DNA from: Silanimonas sp.
GTDB taxonomy: Bacteria > Pseudomonadota > Gammaproteobacteria > Xanthomonadales > Xanthomonadaceae
Length of the DNA stretch: 64,000 bases
NCBI RefSeq assembly: GCF_027530345.1
Contig: NZ_JAPZQK010000012.1
Coordinates: forward strand, 1-64,000
Direction: 5' to 3'
The position numbers and the translations under genes were made by a program. Positions 57,313 through 64,000 of the stretch are shown piece after piece. How positions within the stretch are numbered: position 1 is the stretch's first letter; every line of letters begins with the position of its first letter. Under the pieces are notes generated by a model. It did no database searches and was not told the DNA's origin. It saw only the letters and a list, made by a program, of their open reading frames with translations.

Positions 57313-59361
57313 TCAGTCCTCCTCGGCCCGCGGCTTCCAGCAGGCGGCCAGCTTCGCCTGCAGTGGCGCCGGCGCAGGCTCGTAATGGCTGAACTCGATG
57401 TCGTAGCGCCCACGGCCGGCCGTCAGCGACTTCAATTCCGCGGGAAAGCCGTCGAGCTCGGCCATCGGAAGATGCGCGCGGATCATCATTTCGCCGCCGC
57501 GTCCGCCGTCGCTGCCGTGGATGCGCGCGCGCTTCGAGGAGAGCGCACCGGTGAGGTCGCCCATGGCCTGTTCCGGGGCGGTCACGGTGAGTTCGACGAT
57601 GGGCTCCAGTAACTGCGGTCCGGCCTGTGCGACGGCATGAAGGAAGGCCTTGCGCCCCGCACTGACGAAGGCGACCTCCTTGCTGTCGACGCTGTGGTGC
57701 TTGCCGTCGTGGACCACCACACGCAGGTCCTGCAGCGGGAAGCCGGCCACCACGCCCTGCGCCAGCGCCTGCCGCACGCCTTTCTCGACGGCGGGAATGA
57801 ATTGGCCCGGGATCGTGCCGCCCTTCACCGCGTTGACGAACTCGAAGCCCATCCCGCGCTCCAGCGGCTCGACGCGCAGCGCCACCTCGCCGAACTGGCC
57901 GGCACCGCCGGTCTGCTTCTTGTGCCGGTGGTGGCCTTCGGCGCTGCGGCTGATGGTCTCGCGGAAGGCGACCCGCGGCGGCCGCGTCACCACGTCGACC
58001 TGGAAGCGCTCCTTCAACCGCTGCAGCTCGATCTTCAGGTGCAGGTCGGAGAGCCCGCGGATCACCGTCTCGTGGGTGTCATGCGCATGCTCGACGTGGA
58101 AGCACGGGTCCTCCTCGGCCAGCTTGGCCAAAGCGATGGCCAGCTTCTGCTCTTGTCCGCGGGTGGCGGCCTCGATGGCGAGGCCGAACATCGGCTTCGG
58201 GAAGGGCAGGGCGGCGAGGTGGATCTCGTCCTCGTCGTGTGAATCGTGCAGCACGGCGTCGAAATGCAGCTCGTCTAGCTTGGCGACGGCCGCGATGTCG
58301 CCCGGGATCGCCTCATGGACCTCCTGACGCTCCGCCCCGTGCAGCTTGAACAAATGCCCGATGCGCACCGGCTTGCGGCCGTCGTCGACGAAGAGCTGGG
58401 CGTCGCGCTTCAGCGTGCCCTGGAATACACGGAACACCGCGAGTTTCCCGGCGAAGGGGTCGTGCAGGATCTGGAACACGTCGGCGATGACATGGGCCGT
58501 CGGCTCGGGCGTCGCCAGCAACGGCGCCGCCGCCTCGCCGTGACCGCGCACGAAGGGCGGCGGATTCGCTTCGCCCGGATGCGGGAACAGCTGCTCGGCC
58601 AGCGCGAGGAATTCGCCCACGCCCGCACCGCTGCGCGCCGAAGTGAAGCACACCGGGATCAGGTGCCCTTCGCGCAGGCACTGCTCGAAGGCGTCGTGCA
58701 GCTCCTGCCCGGAGAGGCCCTCCTCGCCGTCCTCGAGGTAGTGGCCCATCACCGTCTCGTTGATCTCCACCACCTGGTCGACCATCCGCTGGTGCCAATC
58801 GGCCACCGGCCCGAAGTCCGAGTCGCCCTCGCGCTGCCGGAAGCAATCGACCACACGCCTGCCGCCGTCGGCCGGCAGGTTGATCGGCAGGCATTCGGTG
58901 CCGAAGGCCTCGCGCAACTCGTCGAGCAGCCTTCGTAGGTCGGCGCCTTCCGCATCGATCTTGTTCACCACCAGCACGCGGCAGAGGTTGCGCGACTGCG
59001 CGTAATCCATCATGCGCCGCGTGCCGTAGTCCACGCCCTGCGCCGCTGAGACGACGATGCAGGCCGTTTCGACGGCGGCCAGTGCGGTGAGTGCCGGGCC
59101 GCGGAAATCCGCCATGCCGGGCGTATCGAGCAGGTTCAGGTGCAGGCCGTCGTGGTCGGCATGGCTGATGGCCAGCCCCATCGAGTGGCCGCGCTGCTTC
59201 TCGATCGGATCGAAATCGCTCACCGTCGTGCCGCGTTCGAGGCTGCCTGCCGAGGCGATGCGCCCGGCGCGGGCGAGGACGGCCTCGAAGAGCGTGGTTT
59301 TCCCGCTGCCCGGAGGCCCGATGAAGGCGAGGTTGCGGATCTGCGCGGTGCTGTACCCCAT
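57313..59361 (-). CDS. Elongation factor G-like GTPase (FusA2/EF-G-like)
   Basis: The 682-residue protein has EF-G architecture with G1 GPPGSGKTT (15-23, where canonical EF-G has GHxDAGKTT), G3 LDTPGMAD, G4 NKID, domain II, domain III and a C-terminal EF-G IV/V pair (VKGGTIPGQFIPAVEKGV, GRGRYDIEFSHYEPAP). The changed G1 and SMGLAI instead of RGITI place it in the EF-G-like branch (PRK12740), not the main translocase. Function of this branch is not clear; a stress or ribosome-recycling role has been proposed. Confidence 0.88.
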   Translation of the reverse strand: MGYSTAQIRNLAFIGPPGSGKTTLFEAVLARAGRIASAGSLERGTTVSDFDPIEKQRGHSMGLAISHADHDGLHLNLLDTPGMADFRGPALTALAAVETACIVVSAAQGVDYGTRRMMDYAQSRNLCRVLVVNKIDAEGADLRRLLDELREAFGTECLPINLPADGGRRVVDCFRQREGDSDFGPVADWHQRMVDQVVEINETVMGHYLEDGEEGLSGQELHDAFEQCLREGHLIPVCFTSARSGAGVGEFLALAEQLFPHPGEANPPPFVRGHGEAAAPLLATPEPTAHVIADVFQILHDPFAGKLAVFRVFQGTLKRDAQLFVDDGRKPVRIGHLFKLHGAERQEVHEAIPGDIAAVAKLDELHFDAVLHDSHDEDEIHLAALPFPKPMFGLAIEAATRGQEQKLAIALAKLAEEDPCFHVEHAHDTHETVIRGLSDLHLKIELQRLKERFQVDVVTRPPRVAFRETISRSAEGHHRHKKQTGGAGQFGEVALRVEPLERGMGFEFVNAVKGGTIPGQFIPAVEKGVRQALAQGVVAGFPLQDLRVVVHDGKHHSVDSKEVAFVSAGRKAFLHAVAQAGPQLLEPIVELTVTAPEQAMGDLTGALSSKRARIHGSDGGRGGEMMIRAHLPMAELDGFPAELKSLTAGRGRYDIEFSHYEPAPAPLQAKLAACWKPRAEED

Positions 59362-59529
59362 GAGCCGGCTCCTGCGAAGGAAAGCGACGGGAAAAGCGAA
59401 GCGCGGCGCGGCGGTCGAGCCGTGCGCGGAGACCCACCTTCCGCCCGCCGAAGGGCAGCGTCAAGCAAGGCGTTTGCGGCAGGGCGGGCGTAGACTCCGG
59501 GGCTTGTCACCACCCCGAGGAATGCCGCC

Positions 59530-59967
59530 ATGGCCACGCTGCCCCGCACCGCCACCGCCTTCTGGGAAGGCGCCCTCAAGACCGGACGCGGCGGCATCAG
59601 CACGCCGCAGAGCGGCGTGTTCGCCGACCAGCGCTTCGGCTTCGGCACGCGCTTCGGCGACGAGAAGGGAACGAATCCCGAAGAGCTCATTGCCGCCGCG
59701 CACGCCGGCTGCTACTCGATGGCGCTCGGCTTCATGTTGGAAACCGCCGGGCACGTCGTCACGCGCATCGACACCGAAGCGAAGCTCGCGCTGTCGGTCG
59801 GCGAAGCCAGCGGTCCGGCCATCACCGGGATCGCGCTGACGGTGCGCGCCACCGTGCCCGGCCTCGACGCGGCGACCTTCGCCGAGTTCGCCAACAACGC
59901 CAAGGCCAACTGCGTGGTGTCGAAGGCGCTATCCGTGCCGATCACCCTGGACGCCGCGCTGCGTTGA
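59530..59967 (+). CDS. osmC: OsmC family peroxiredoxin
   Basis: OsmC reduces organic hydroperoxides using two cysteines. The 145-residue protein follows E. coli OsmC closely: AFWEGALKTGRGGIST, FGTRFGDEKGTNPEELIAAA, C61 in AHAGCYSMAL, C128 in KANCVVSKAL and ITLDAALR at the end. GAGGA lies ten bases before the ATG. It is divergent from the EF-G-like gene and coupled to the hydrolase gene by TTGA. Confidence 0.93.
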   Translation: MATLPRTATAFWEGALKTGRGGISTPQSGVFADQRFGFGTRFGDEKGTNPEELIAAAHAGCYSMALGFMLETAGHVVTRIDTEAKLALSVGEASGPAITGIALTVRATVPGLDAATFAEFANNAKANCVVSKALSVPITLDAALR

Positions 59968-60668
59968 GCCCGCGCGCGCTGTTCCTGCACGGCGCCGGTG
60001 CCTGGGGCGGCCAATGGGCGATTTGGCGACGCCTGTTCGAAGCCGAGGGCTGGCAAGTTGATGCGCCGGATTTCGAGCCGGCCGCCGGAGGCCTCGCGGC
60101 GACGCGACTTGACGATTACGTGGCGCAGGCGGTCGATGCGGTGGAGGCGGCGCCCGTCGATGTCCTGGTGGGTGCCAGCCTCGGTGGACTGTTGGCCGTC
60201 GCGGCAATGGCGCGCGTGGCGACGGTATCGCGACCTCGAGCCCTCGTCCTCGTGAATCCCTTGCCGCCCTCGCCCTGGGCTGCCGCCGTTCCGTCCGTCG
60301 ACGCGTTCGGCGATGTTGTCCCTTGGCGATCGCAGGGCCGGTTCGCCAGCACGCAACGCGCCCTGCCCGAGGCGGGCTTCGCCGAACAGCAGCAGGCGTT
60401 CCGGCATTGGCGCGACGAGAGTGCGGCGGTGCTGCGTGAAGCGCACGCCGGCCTGCTGCTGCCTGATGCCGGTGTCCCCACGCTGGTCATCGCCAGCGAC
60501 ACCGATGACGACGTCCCGCCCGCGGCGTCGACCGCTTACGCGAACGCCATCGGCGCCAGCCTGTGCCGCGTGCCCGGCGGGCACGTCGCGCCGGTGATGG
60601 GGGCCTCCGCGGTGCGGTCTGCGCAGGCCGCCCTGGCCTGGCTGGCGCCTGTGCTGTCGCTGCCTTGA
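59964..60668 (+). CDS. Alpha/beta hydrolase
   Basis: The 234-residue protein has the oxyanion motif HGAGAWGGQW (9-18) and the nucleophile elbow GASLGG (70-75, S72). A late aspartate in VIASDTDDDVPP and a histidine in VPGGHVAPV complete a triad. Translation begins at TTG 59964, which overlaps the osmC stop (TTGA), so the two are coupled. Substrate unknown; a link to detoxification of peroxide products is only positional. Confidence 0.8.
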   Translation: MSPRALFLHGAGAWGGQWAIWRRLFEAEGWQVDAPDFEPAAGGLAATRLDDYVAQAVDAVEAAPVDVLVGASLGGLLAVAAMARVATVSRPRALVLVNPLPPSPWAAAVPSVDAFGDVVPWRSQGRFASTQRALPEAGFAEQQQAFRHWRDESAAVLREAHAGLLLPDAGVPTLVIASDTDDDVPPAASTAYANAIGASLCRVPGGHVAPVMGASAVRSAQAALAWLAPVLSLP

Positions 60669-60740
60669 ACGCCGGCTTTCGGCCCGCTGAACGCGCCGTC
60701 GCCTTGCCGTCCGATTAAGCCTGCGTTGACCCGCGCGGCC

Positions 60741-60784
60741 CGAGTCTCTCCTTGCGCCGCACTCCCGCGGCCCGGAGAGACTCG
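60741..60784 (+). promoter_or_regulatory. Hairpin that sequesters the ribosome site of the glycine-zipper gene
   Basis: CGAGTCTCTCC (60741-60751) and GGAGAGACTCG (60774-60784) are perfect 11-base complements. Inside, GCCGC (60756-60760) pairs with GCGGC (60767-60771) around a six-base loop. The right arm contains the ribosome site GGAGAG (60774-60779) and ends directly before ATG 60785. In RNA the start region would be closed until opened by heat, a factor or an upstream ribosome. Confidence 0.7.
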
Positions 60785-61402
60785 ATGATCCGCCGCACCG
60801 CCCTCGTAGCCGCCCTTGCCCTCGTCGCCGGCACCGCTTCGGCGCAGTACTACGACAGCCGCTACGACTCGGGTTATCGCGGCGACAACGGCCCGCGCTG
60901 GGACACCGCGCGCGTGGTGAACGTCGATCCGATCCTCGCCCCGGGCGAGCCCAGCTACCGCCAGCAGTGCTGGCAGGAGCCGGTGCGCTACGTCAGCCGC
61001 GAGCGCGGCTACGGCTACGACGATCGCCGCTACGCGCGCCAGGGCGGCCCGGGCTCGGCCACCAACACCGTGCTGGGCGGCATCGTCGGCGCGGCCATCG
61101 GCCGCCAGTTCGGCGACGGCGACGGCCGCCGTGCGGCGACCGTGGCCGGTGCGCTGCTGGGTGGTGCCATCGCCAATGACCGCAGCCGCCAGCGCTACGA
61201 CGACGGCTACGGCCGCAGCTACGAGCGCGAGACCGTGCGCTACGAGCAGCGCTGCCAGACGGTGTCGGACGGCCGCAGCGAGGACCGCGTGGTCGGCTAC
61301 CGCGTCGCCTACGACTACAACGGCCACGTCTACACGACGGAAACGCCCTACCACCCCGGCGATTCGATCCGCGTCCGCGTGGACGTGGTGCCGGAGACCT
61401 GA
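60785..61402 (+). CDS. Glycine-zipper 2TM domain envelope protein
   Basis: The 205-residue product has a signal peptide (cleavage after ASA near 21), a tyrosine/arginine-rich region (YYDSRYDSGYRGDNG), then a glycine zipper GGIVGAAIGRQFGDGDG and VAGALLGGAIAN (about 98-132), and a C-terminal part with RCQTVSDGRSEDRVVGYRVAY and a repeated Y-R composition. This resembles SlyB/17-kDa surface antigen-type proteins that insert in the outer membrane. Two cysteines (in QQCWQE and QRCQT) could pair. Translation is likely controlled by the hairpin just upstream; a TTG at 60752 inside that hairpin is a less likely start. Confidence 0.85.
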   Translation: MIRRTALVAALALVAGTASAQYYDSRYDSGYRGDNGPRWDTARVVNVDPILAPGEPSYRQQCWQEPVRYVSRERGYGYDDRRYARQGGPGSATNTVLGGIVGAAIGRQFGDGDGRRAATVAGALLGGAIANDRSRQRYDDGYGRSYERETVRYEQRCQTVSDGRSEDRVVGYRVAYDYNGHVYTTETPYHPGDSIRVRVDVVPET

Positions 61403-61403
61403 G

Positions 61404-62285
61404 CTACCAGCGCAGCGTTCCGGCGACCACCGTCTGCGTGGCACCACCCACCCAGATGCGTCCGCCCTCGCGGACCAGCGACAAGCGCGCGTCGCGGCCC
61501 ACTTCGCGGCCTTGGCTGACGACGTAGCGGTCGCCGAGCTCGCGGGCTTGCCCGGTGGCATGCAGGTAGCCGGCTAGCGCGGCGTTCGCCGCGCCCGAGG
61601 CCGGATCCTCGTAGTGGCCGTGGAAGGGCATCAGCGCGCGCACCACGAGGCCGTAGTCGGCGCCGTGGCAGCGCGCGAACACCGCGAGGCCCATCGCCTC
61701 GTGCGGAGCGGCCAATGCGGCGATGCCCTTGAAGTCCGGCGTCCAGCCGCGCACCGCGGCTTCGTCCACGAGCTCGGCGGCCCACCAGCGCCGGCCGCTG
61801 TCGATCAGCGCGGCGCCGGCCGTTGAGAGCCGCTCACCGAGCAGCGCCCGCAGGCCCGCATCCTCGCCGTCGCGGCGCGCCAGCACCTGCGTGGCCGGCG
61901 CCTGGACGAACAGGGCCTGCGTCGGCCCATCGCCTTCCACGCGCAGCGGCAAGAGGCCGGCACCGCATTCCTGCACCAGCAGGCGCGTGCCGTCGGCGGC
62001 CTCACGCGGCGTGGCGAGGCCTGCGGCCAGCACCGCATGCGCGGTGCCGACGCTGGGGTGGCCGGCGAAGGCCAATTCGCGGCGCGGGGTGAAGATGCGC
62101 ACCCGGTAGCTGGCCTCAGGCGTCGTCGGCGGCAGCACGAAGGTGGTTTCGATCACGTTCGTCCACGCGGCGATGCGCTGCATGGCTTCGGTGTCGAGGC
62201 CCTCGGCGTCGAGGACGACCGCCAGTGGATTGCCGGCGCCGGCGTGCGGCGCGAACACGTCGAGGTGCATGAAGCGGCGCGTCAC
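61404..62285 (-). CDS. PhzF family isomerase/epimerase, second of a tandem pair
   Basis: The 293-residue protein has two similar halves as in PhzF: MHLDVFAPHAGAGNPLAVVL, the catalytic glutamate in NVIETTFVLPPT, FTPRRELAFAGHPSVGTAHAVL (in part) and the C-terminal DPASGAANAALAGYL and SQGREVGRDARLS. It starts at GTG 62285, overlapping the stop of the first paralogue by GTGA. Both were probably made by duplication. Substrate unknown; relatives act on trans-2,3-dihydro-3-hydroxyanthranilate or unknown small molecules. Confidence 0.88.
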   Translation of the reverse strand: MTRRFMHLDVFAPHAGAGNPLAVVLDAEGLDTEAMQRIAAWTNVIETTFVLPPTTPEASYRVRIFTPRRELAFAGHPSVGTAHAVLAAGLATPREAADGTRLLVQECGAGLLPLRVEGDGPTQALFVQAPATQVLARRDGEDAGLRALLGERLSTAGAALIDSGRRWWAAELVDEAAVRGWTPDFKGIAALAAPHEAMGLAVFARCHGADYGLVVRALMPFHGHYEDPASGAANAALAGYLHATGQARELGDRYVVSQGREVGRDARLSLVREGGRIWVGGATQTVVAGTLRW

Positions 62286-63154
62286 CACGTCAGCGTGCCC
62301 TCGATGACGGTCTGCGTCAGGCCGCCGATCCAAACCTCGCCGGCCGCGTCGACCTCGATCTCGACCACGCCATCGCGGCCCACTTCGCGGCCCTGCGAGC
62401 TGCGGAAGCGCGTTGCCGGCAGGGCGTTGTTCGAATGCAGCCAGGCCGCGATCGCGGCGTTGGCGCTGCCGGTGACCGGGTCTTCCGGAATGCCGTCGGC
62501 GGGAACGAAGGCGCGAACCACAAGGGCATAGCCCGGGCCCGCGCAGCGCGCGAACACCGCGACACCCACGCTGTCGTCCGCGCGATTGGCCGCTGCCATC
62601 GCCTCGAGGTCCGGCGCGAGGCCACGCACGGTCGTTTCGTCGGCCAGTTCGATGCACCACCAGCGCGGGCCGTTGTCGACGAGGGTGGGACGCACCGCGC
62701 CCAGCGGCGCGCCGAGGAGGCTGGCCAGCACGGCGCGGGCATCCGCTGCGCGTTCAACACCGTGAGGTGCGCGCACGTGGATCATGCGCGCCGCACCCTC
62801 GCCGCTGATGCGCAGCGGCAGCAGGCCGGCCGCGCATTCCTGCACCAGCGCGCCGAGGCCGTTCGTGGACCTCGGTGTCGCGATGCCGCGTTCGAGGACG
62901 GCATGTGCCGTGCCCACGCTGGGATGCCCGGCGAAGGGCAGTTCCTGCCGCGGCGTGAAGATGCGCAGGCGGTAGTCGGCACCCGTTTGGGTGGCTGGGA
63001 GCACGAAGGTGGTTTCGGAAAGGTTGAGCCACGCGGCGAGGGCCTGCATGGCGGCGGTGTCGAGATCGTCCGCGCCGAAGACCACGCCCAGGGGGTTGCC
63101 CTGGCCCGCGGCGGCGGCGAAGACATCGAGCTGCATGAAGTCGCGAGTCGTCAT
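62282..63154 (-). CDS. PhzF family isomerase/epimerase, first of a tandem pair
   Basis: The 290-residue protein has the same layout as its neighbour: MQLDVFAAAAGQGNPLGVVF, the catalytic glutamate in NLSETTFVLPAT, FTPRQELPFAGHPSVGTAHAVL (in part), DPVTGSANAAIAAWL and SQGREVGRDGVVEI. The DPVTGSA motif is the canonical one; the paralogue has DPASGAA. ATG 63154 is the conserved start. No phenazine genes are near. Confidence 0.88.
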   Translation of the reverse strand: MTTRDFMQLDVFAAAAGQGNPLGVVFGADDLDTAAMQALAAWLNLSETTFVLPATQTGADYRLRIFTPRQELPFAGHPSVGTAHAVLERGIATPRSTNGLGALVQECAAGLLPLRISGEGAARMIHVRAPHGVERAADARAVLASLLGAPLGAVRPTLVDNGPRWWCIELADETTVRGLAPDLEAMAAANRADDSVGVAVFARCAGPGYALVVRAFVPADGIPEDPVTGSANAAIAAWLHSNNALPATRFRSSQGREVGRDGVVEIEVDAAGEVWIGGLTQTVIEGTLTW

Positions 63155-63338
63155 GCGCACAGTGTCCCTGCTGCCCGCGCATCGCCACAAGACGCGCAGC
63201 GGATCGACCACCGCCCCTCGGCGTCCGCGGCGGGGCCACGGTATCCTTGCGCTGCCGCCTCTCGAGGCGGCATTCCTTTTTCCCCAAACCCCAGAACCCA
63301 CGGCCCTGTGAGGTGCCTACCCCGATGAGCGTCCCCCG
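63155..63338 (+). promoter_or_regulatory. Leader region of the aspartokinase gene
   Basis: This gap separates the divergent phzF pair from the aspartokinase gene. It holds a terminator-like hairpin (63253-63281), GAGG at 63310-63313, a 5-codon ORF (63325-63342) and TATCCT at 63242-63247, a possible -10 with no matching -35. No lysine-riboswitch pattern is obvious to me. Confidence 0.45.
63253..63281 (+). terminator. Intrinsic terminator/attenuator in the aspartokinase leader
   Basis: TGCCGCCT and AGGCGGCA form a perfect 8-base stem around CTCG (63253-63272), followed by TTCCTTTTT. No + strand gene ends upstream, so the terminator would act on the leader of the aspartokinase transcript rather than close a previous one. 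Confidence 0.65.
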
Positions 63339-63342
63339 ATGA
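63325..63342 (+). CDS. Five-codon upstream ORF (MSVPR) overlapping the aspartokinase start
   Basis: ATG AGC GTC CCC CGA TGA lies 11 bases after GAGG and its stop overlaps the aspartokinase ATG as ATGA. The bases CCCGATGAGC occur twice (63322-63331 and 63336-63345), so a small duplication may have created it. The ribosome site is better spaced for this ORF than for the main gene. Confidence 0.35.
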   Translation: MSVPR

Positions 63343-64000
63343 GCAGCCCTGTCCCCGCGTTCGCCAATGACTGGATCGTCCTGAAGTTCGGGGGCACCAG
63401 CGTGTCGAAAAAATCGCGCTGGGACACGATCGGGAAACTCATGCGCCGCCGCGCGGATGAGGACGGCGCGCGCGTGCTGGTGGTGGTTTCCGCCCTCTCG
63501 GGCGTGACGAATGCGCTGCAGGCCATGATCGATGGGCATCAGGACATGCCGGGCCTTCATGCCCAGGCCGAGGCCCTCGTCGAGCGTCATGCCGTTCTCG
63601 CGGCGGAACTCGGCATCGACGTCGAAGCCGTGCTCGGTGCCCGCTTCGCGGCGCTGCGCGCCTTGGCCGCTGACACGCGGGCCGCTTCGGCCGATCTGGC
63701 GTGGCAGGCCGAATTGCTGGCCCAAGGCGAGCTGCTCAGTTCGACGATCGGTGTGGCCTACCTGCGCACGCAGGGCATGGACGTCGAATGGTGGGACGCG
63801 CGTGATTCGATGCGCGCCATCGAGCAGCCGAACGCCAGCGCCTGGGCGCAGCGCCTCTCCGTGTCCTGCGATTTCATGGACCCGGTGGCTCGCGAGCGGC
63901 TGGTGGCGAAGCCCGAACGCTTCGCGATCACGCAGGGCTTCATTGCCCGCCACCGCGACGGCGGCACGGCGATCCTGGGCCGCGGCGGTTCCGACACGTC
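63339..64000 (+). CDS. Aspartokinase, N-terminal part (probably lysAC fusion), cut by the window edge
   Basis: About 220 residues are visible: WIVLKFGGTSV (12-22), the kinase signature, LVVVSALSGVTNAL and GRGGSDTS at the edge, the ATP-binding end of the kinase domain. Aspartokinase makes aspartyl phosphate for lysine, threonine and methionine. In Xanthomonadales a bifunctional aspartokinase/diaminopimelate decarboxylase is common; the right half needed to confirm this is outside. ATG 63339 is fixed by frame; the ATG at 63325 is in a frame that stops at once. Confidence 0.9.
   Translation, partial: MSSPVPAFANDWIVLKFGGTSVSKKSRWDTIGKLMRRRADEDGARVLVVVSALSGVTNALQAMIDGHQDMPGLHAQAEALVERHAVLAAELGIDVEAVLGARFAALRALAADTRAASADLAWQAELLAQGELLSSTIGVAYLRTQGMDVEWWDARDSMRAIEQPNASAWAQRLSVSCDFMDPVARERLVAKPERFAITQGFIARHRDGGTAILGRGGSDT

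Overview
The window is 64 kb of very GC-rich, gene-dense chromosome. Genes are often joined by 4-base ATGA or GTGA overlaps. Content and order point to a gammaproteobacterium of the Xanthomonadales/Lysobacterales: a kdsD-kdsC-lptC-lptA-lptB-rpoN-hpf-ptsN-hprK-rapZ-IIA-ptsH-ptsI run, an Rrf2-type SUF regulator heading a suf operon, pilT-pilU next to proC-yggS, algH-ruvX-pyrB, and at the right edge an aspartokinase start of the kind that is fused to LysA in this order. The genus cannot be fixed from sequence alone. I saw no tRNA, rRNA, CRISPR array or prophage.

Layout. 1-0.8 kb: an IS3-family end inserted into an IS110-family transposase gene. 1-4.4 kb: kinase-like protein, acyl-CoA dehydrogenase and histidine phosphatase, then a DUF4426 protein. 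4.4-8.3 kb: proC and yggS, divergent from the twitching ATPases pilT and pilU. 8.4-12 kb: a TIGR04325 protein, a lipoprotein, algH-ruvX-pyrB. 12-14.6 kb: two lipoproteins and mgtE. 14.6-24.5 kb: one long leftward cluster for a regulatory phosphotransferase system, sigma-54, ribosome hibernation, LPS transport and Kdo synthesis. 24.6-26.8 kb: ibaG, murA, exoD. 26.8-30 kb: DUF3108, purN, two small membrane proteins, purM. 30-33.9 kb: DUF2066, perM, hda, an FMN reductase. 33.9-37.4 kb: murU-amgK peptidoglycan recycling, GlsB, an M20 peptidase. 37.7-39.3 kb: a ComEA-like protein, HutD, hemerythrin. 39.4-45.9 kb: the SUF iron-sulfur operon with unusual extra members. 46-50.2 kb: a zinc-ribbon SDR, a small membrane pair, a VIT1-type transporter divergent from a SET methyltransferase. 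50.3-57.2 kb: a DUF5916 barrel, DUF2784, an amidohydrolase, a rhomboid protease and a membrane/TPR protein. 57.3-64 kb: an EF-G-like GTPase, osmC with a hydrolase, a glycine-zipper protein, tandem phzF paralogues and the start of the aspartokinase gene.

Most of this is housekeeping. The signals most worth a second look are regulatory or structural: an 11-bp stem that buries the Shine-Dalgarno sequence of the glycine-zipper gene; an intrinsic terminator in the leader of the aspartokinase gene plus a 5-codon upstream ORF; an FNR/Anr-like palindrome before the hemerythrin gene; an RcsB-like inverted repeat before the comEA-like gene; a good sigma-70 promoter with an overlapping inverted repeat before the SUF regulator; the composition of the SUF operon; a three-gene split version of an ACAD10/11-like module; and a zinc-ribbon SDR that lacks the catalytic tyrosine. 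I did not find a clearly new multi-gene defence or mobile system.
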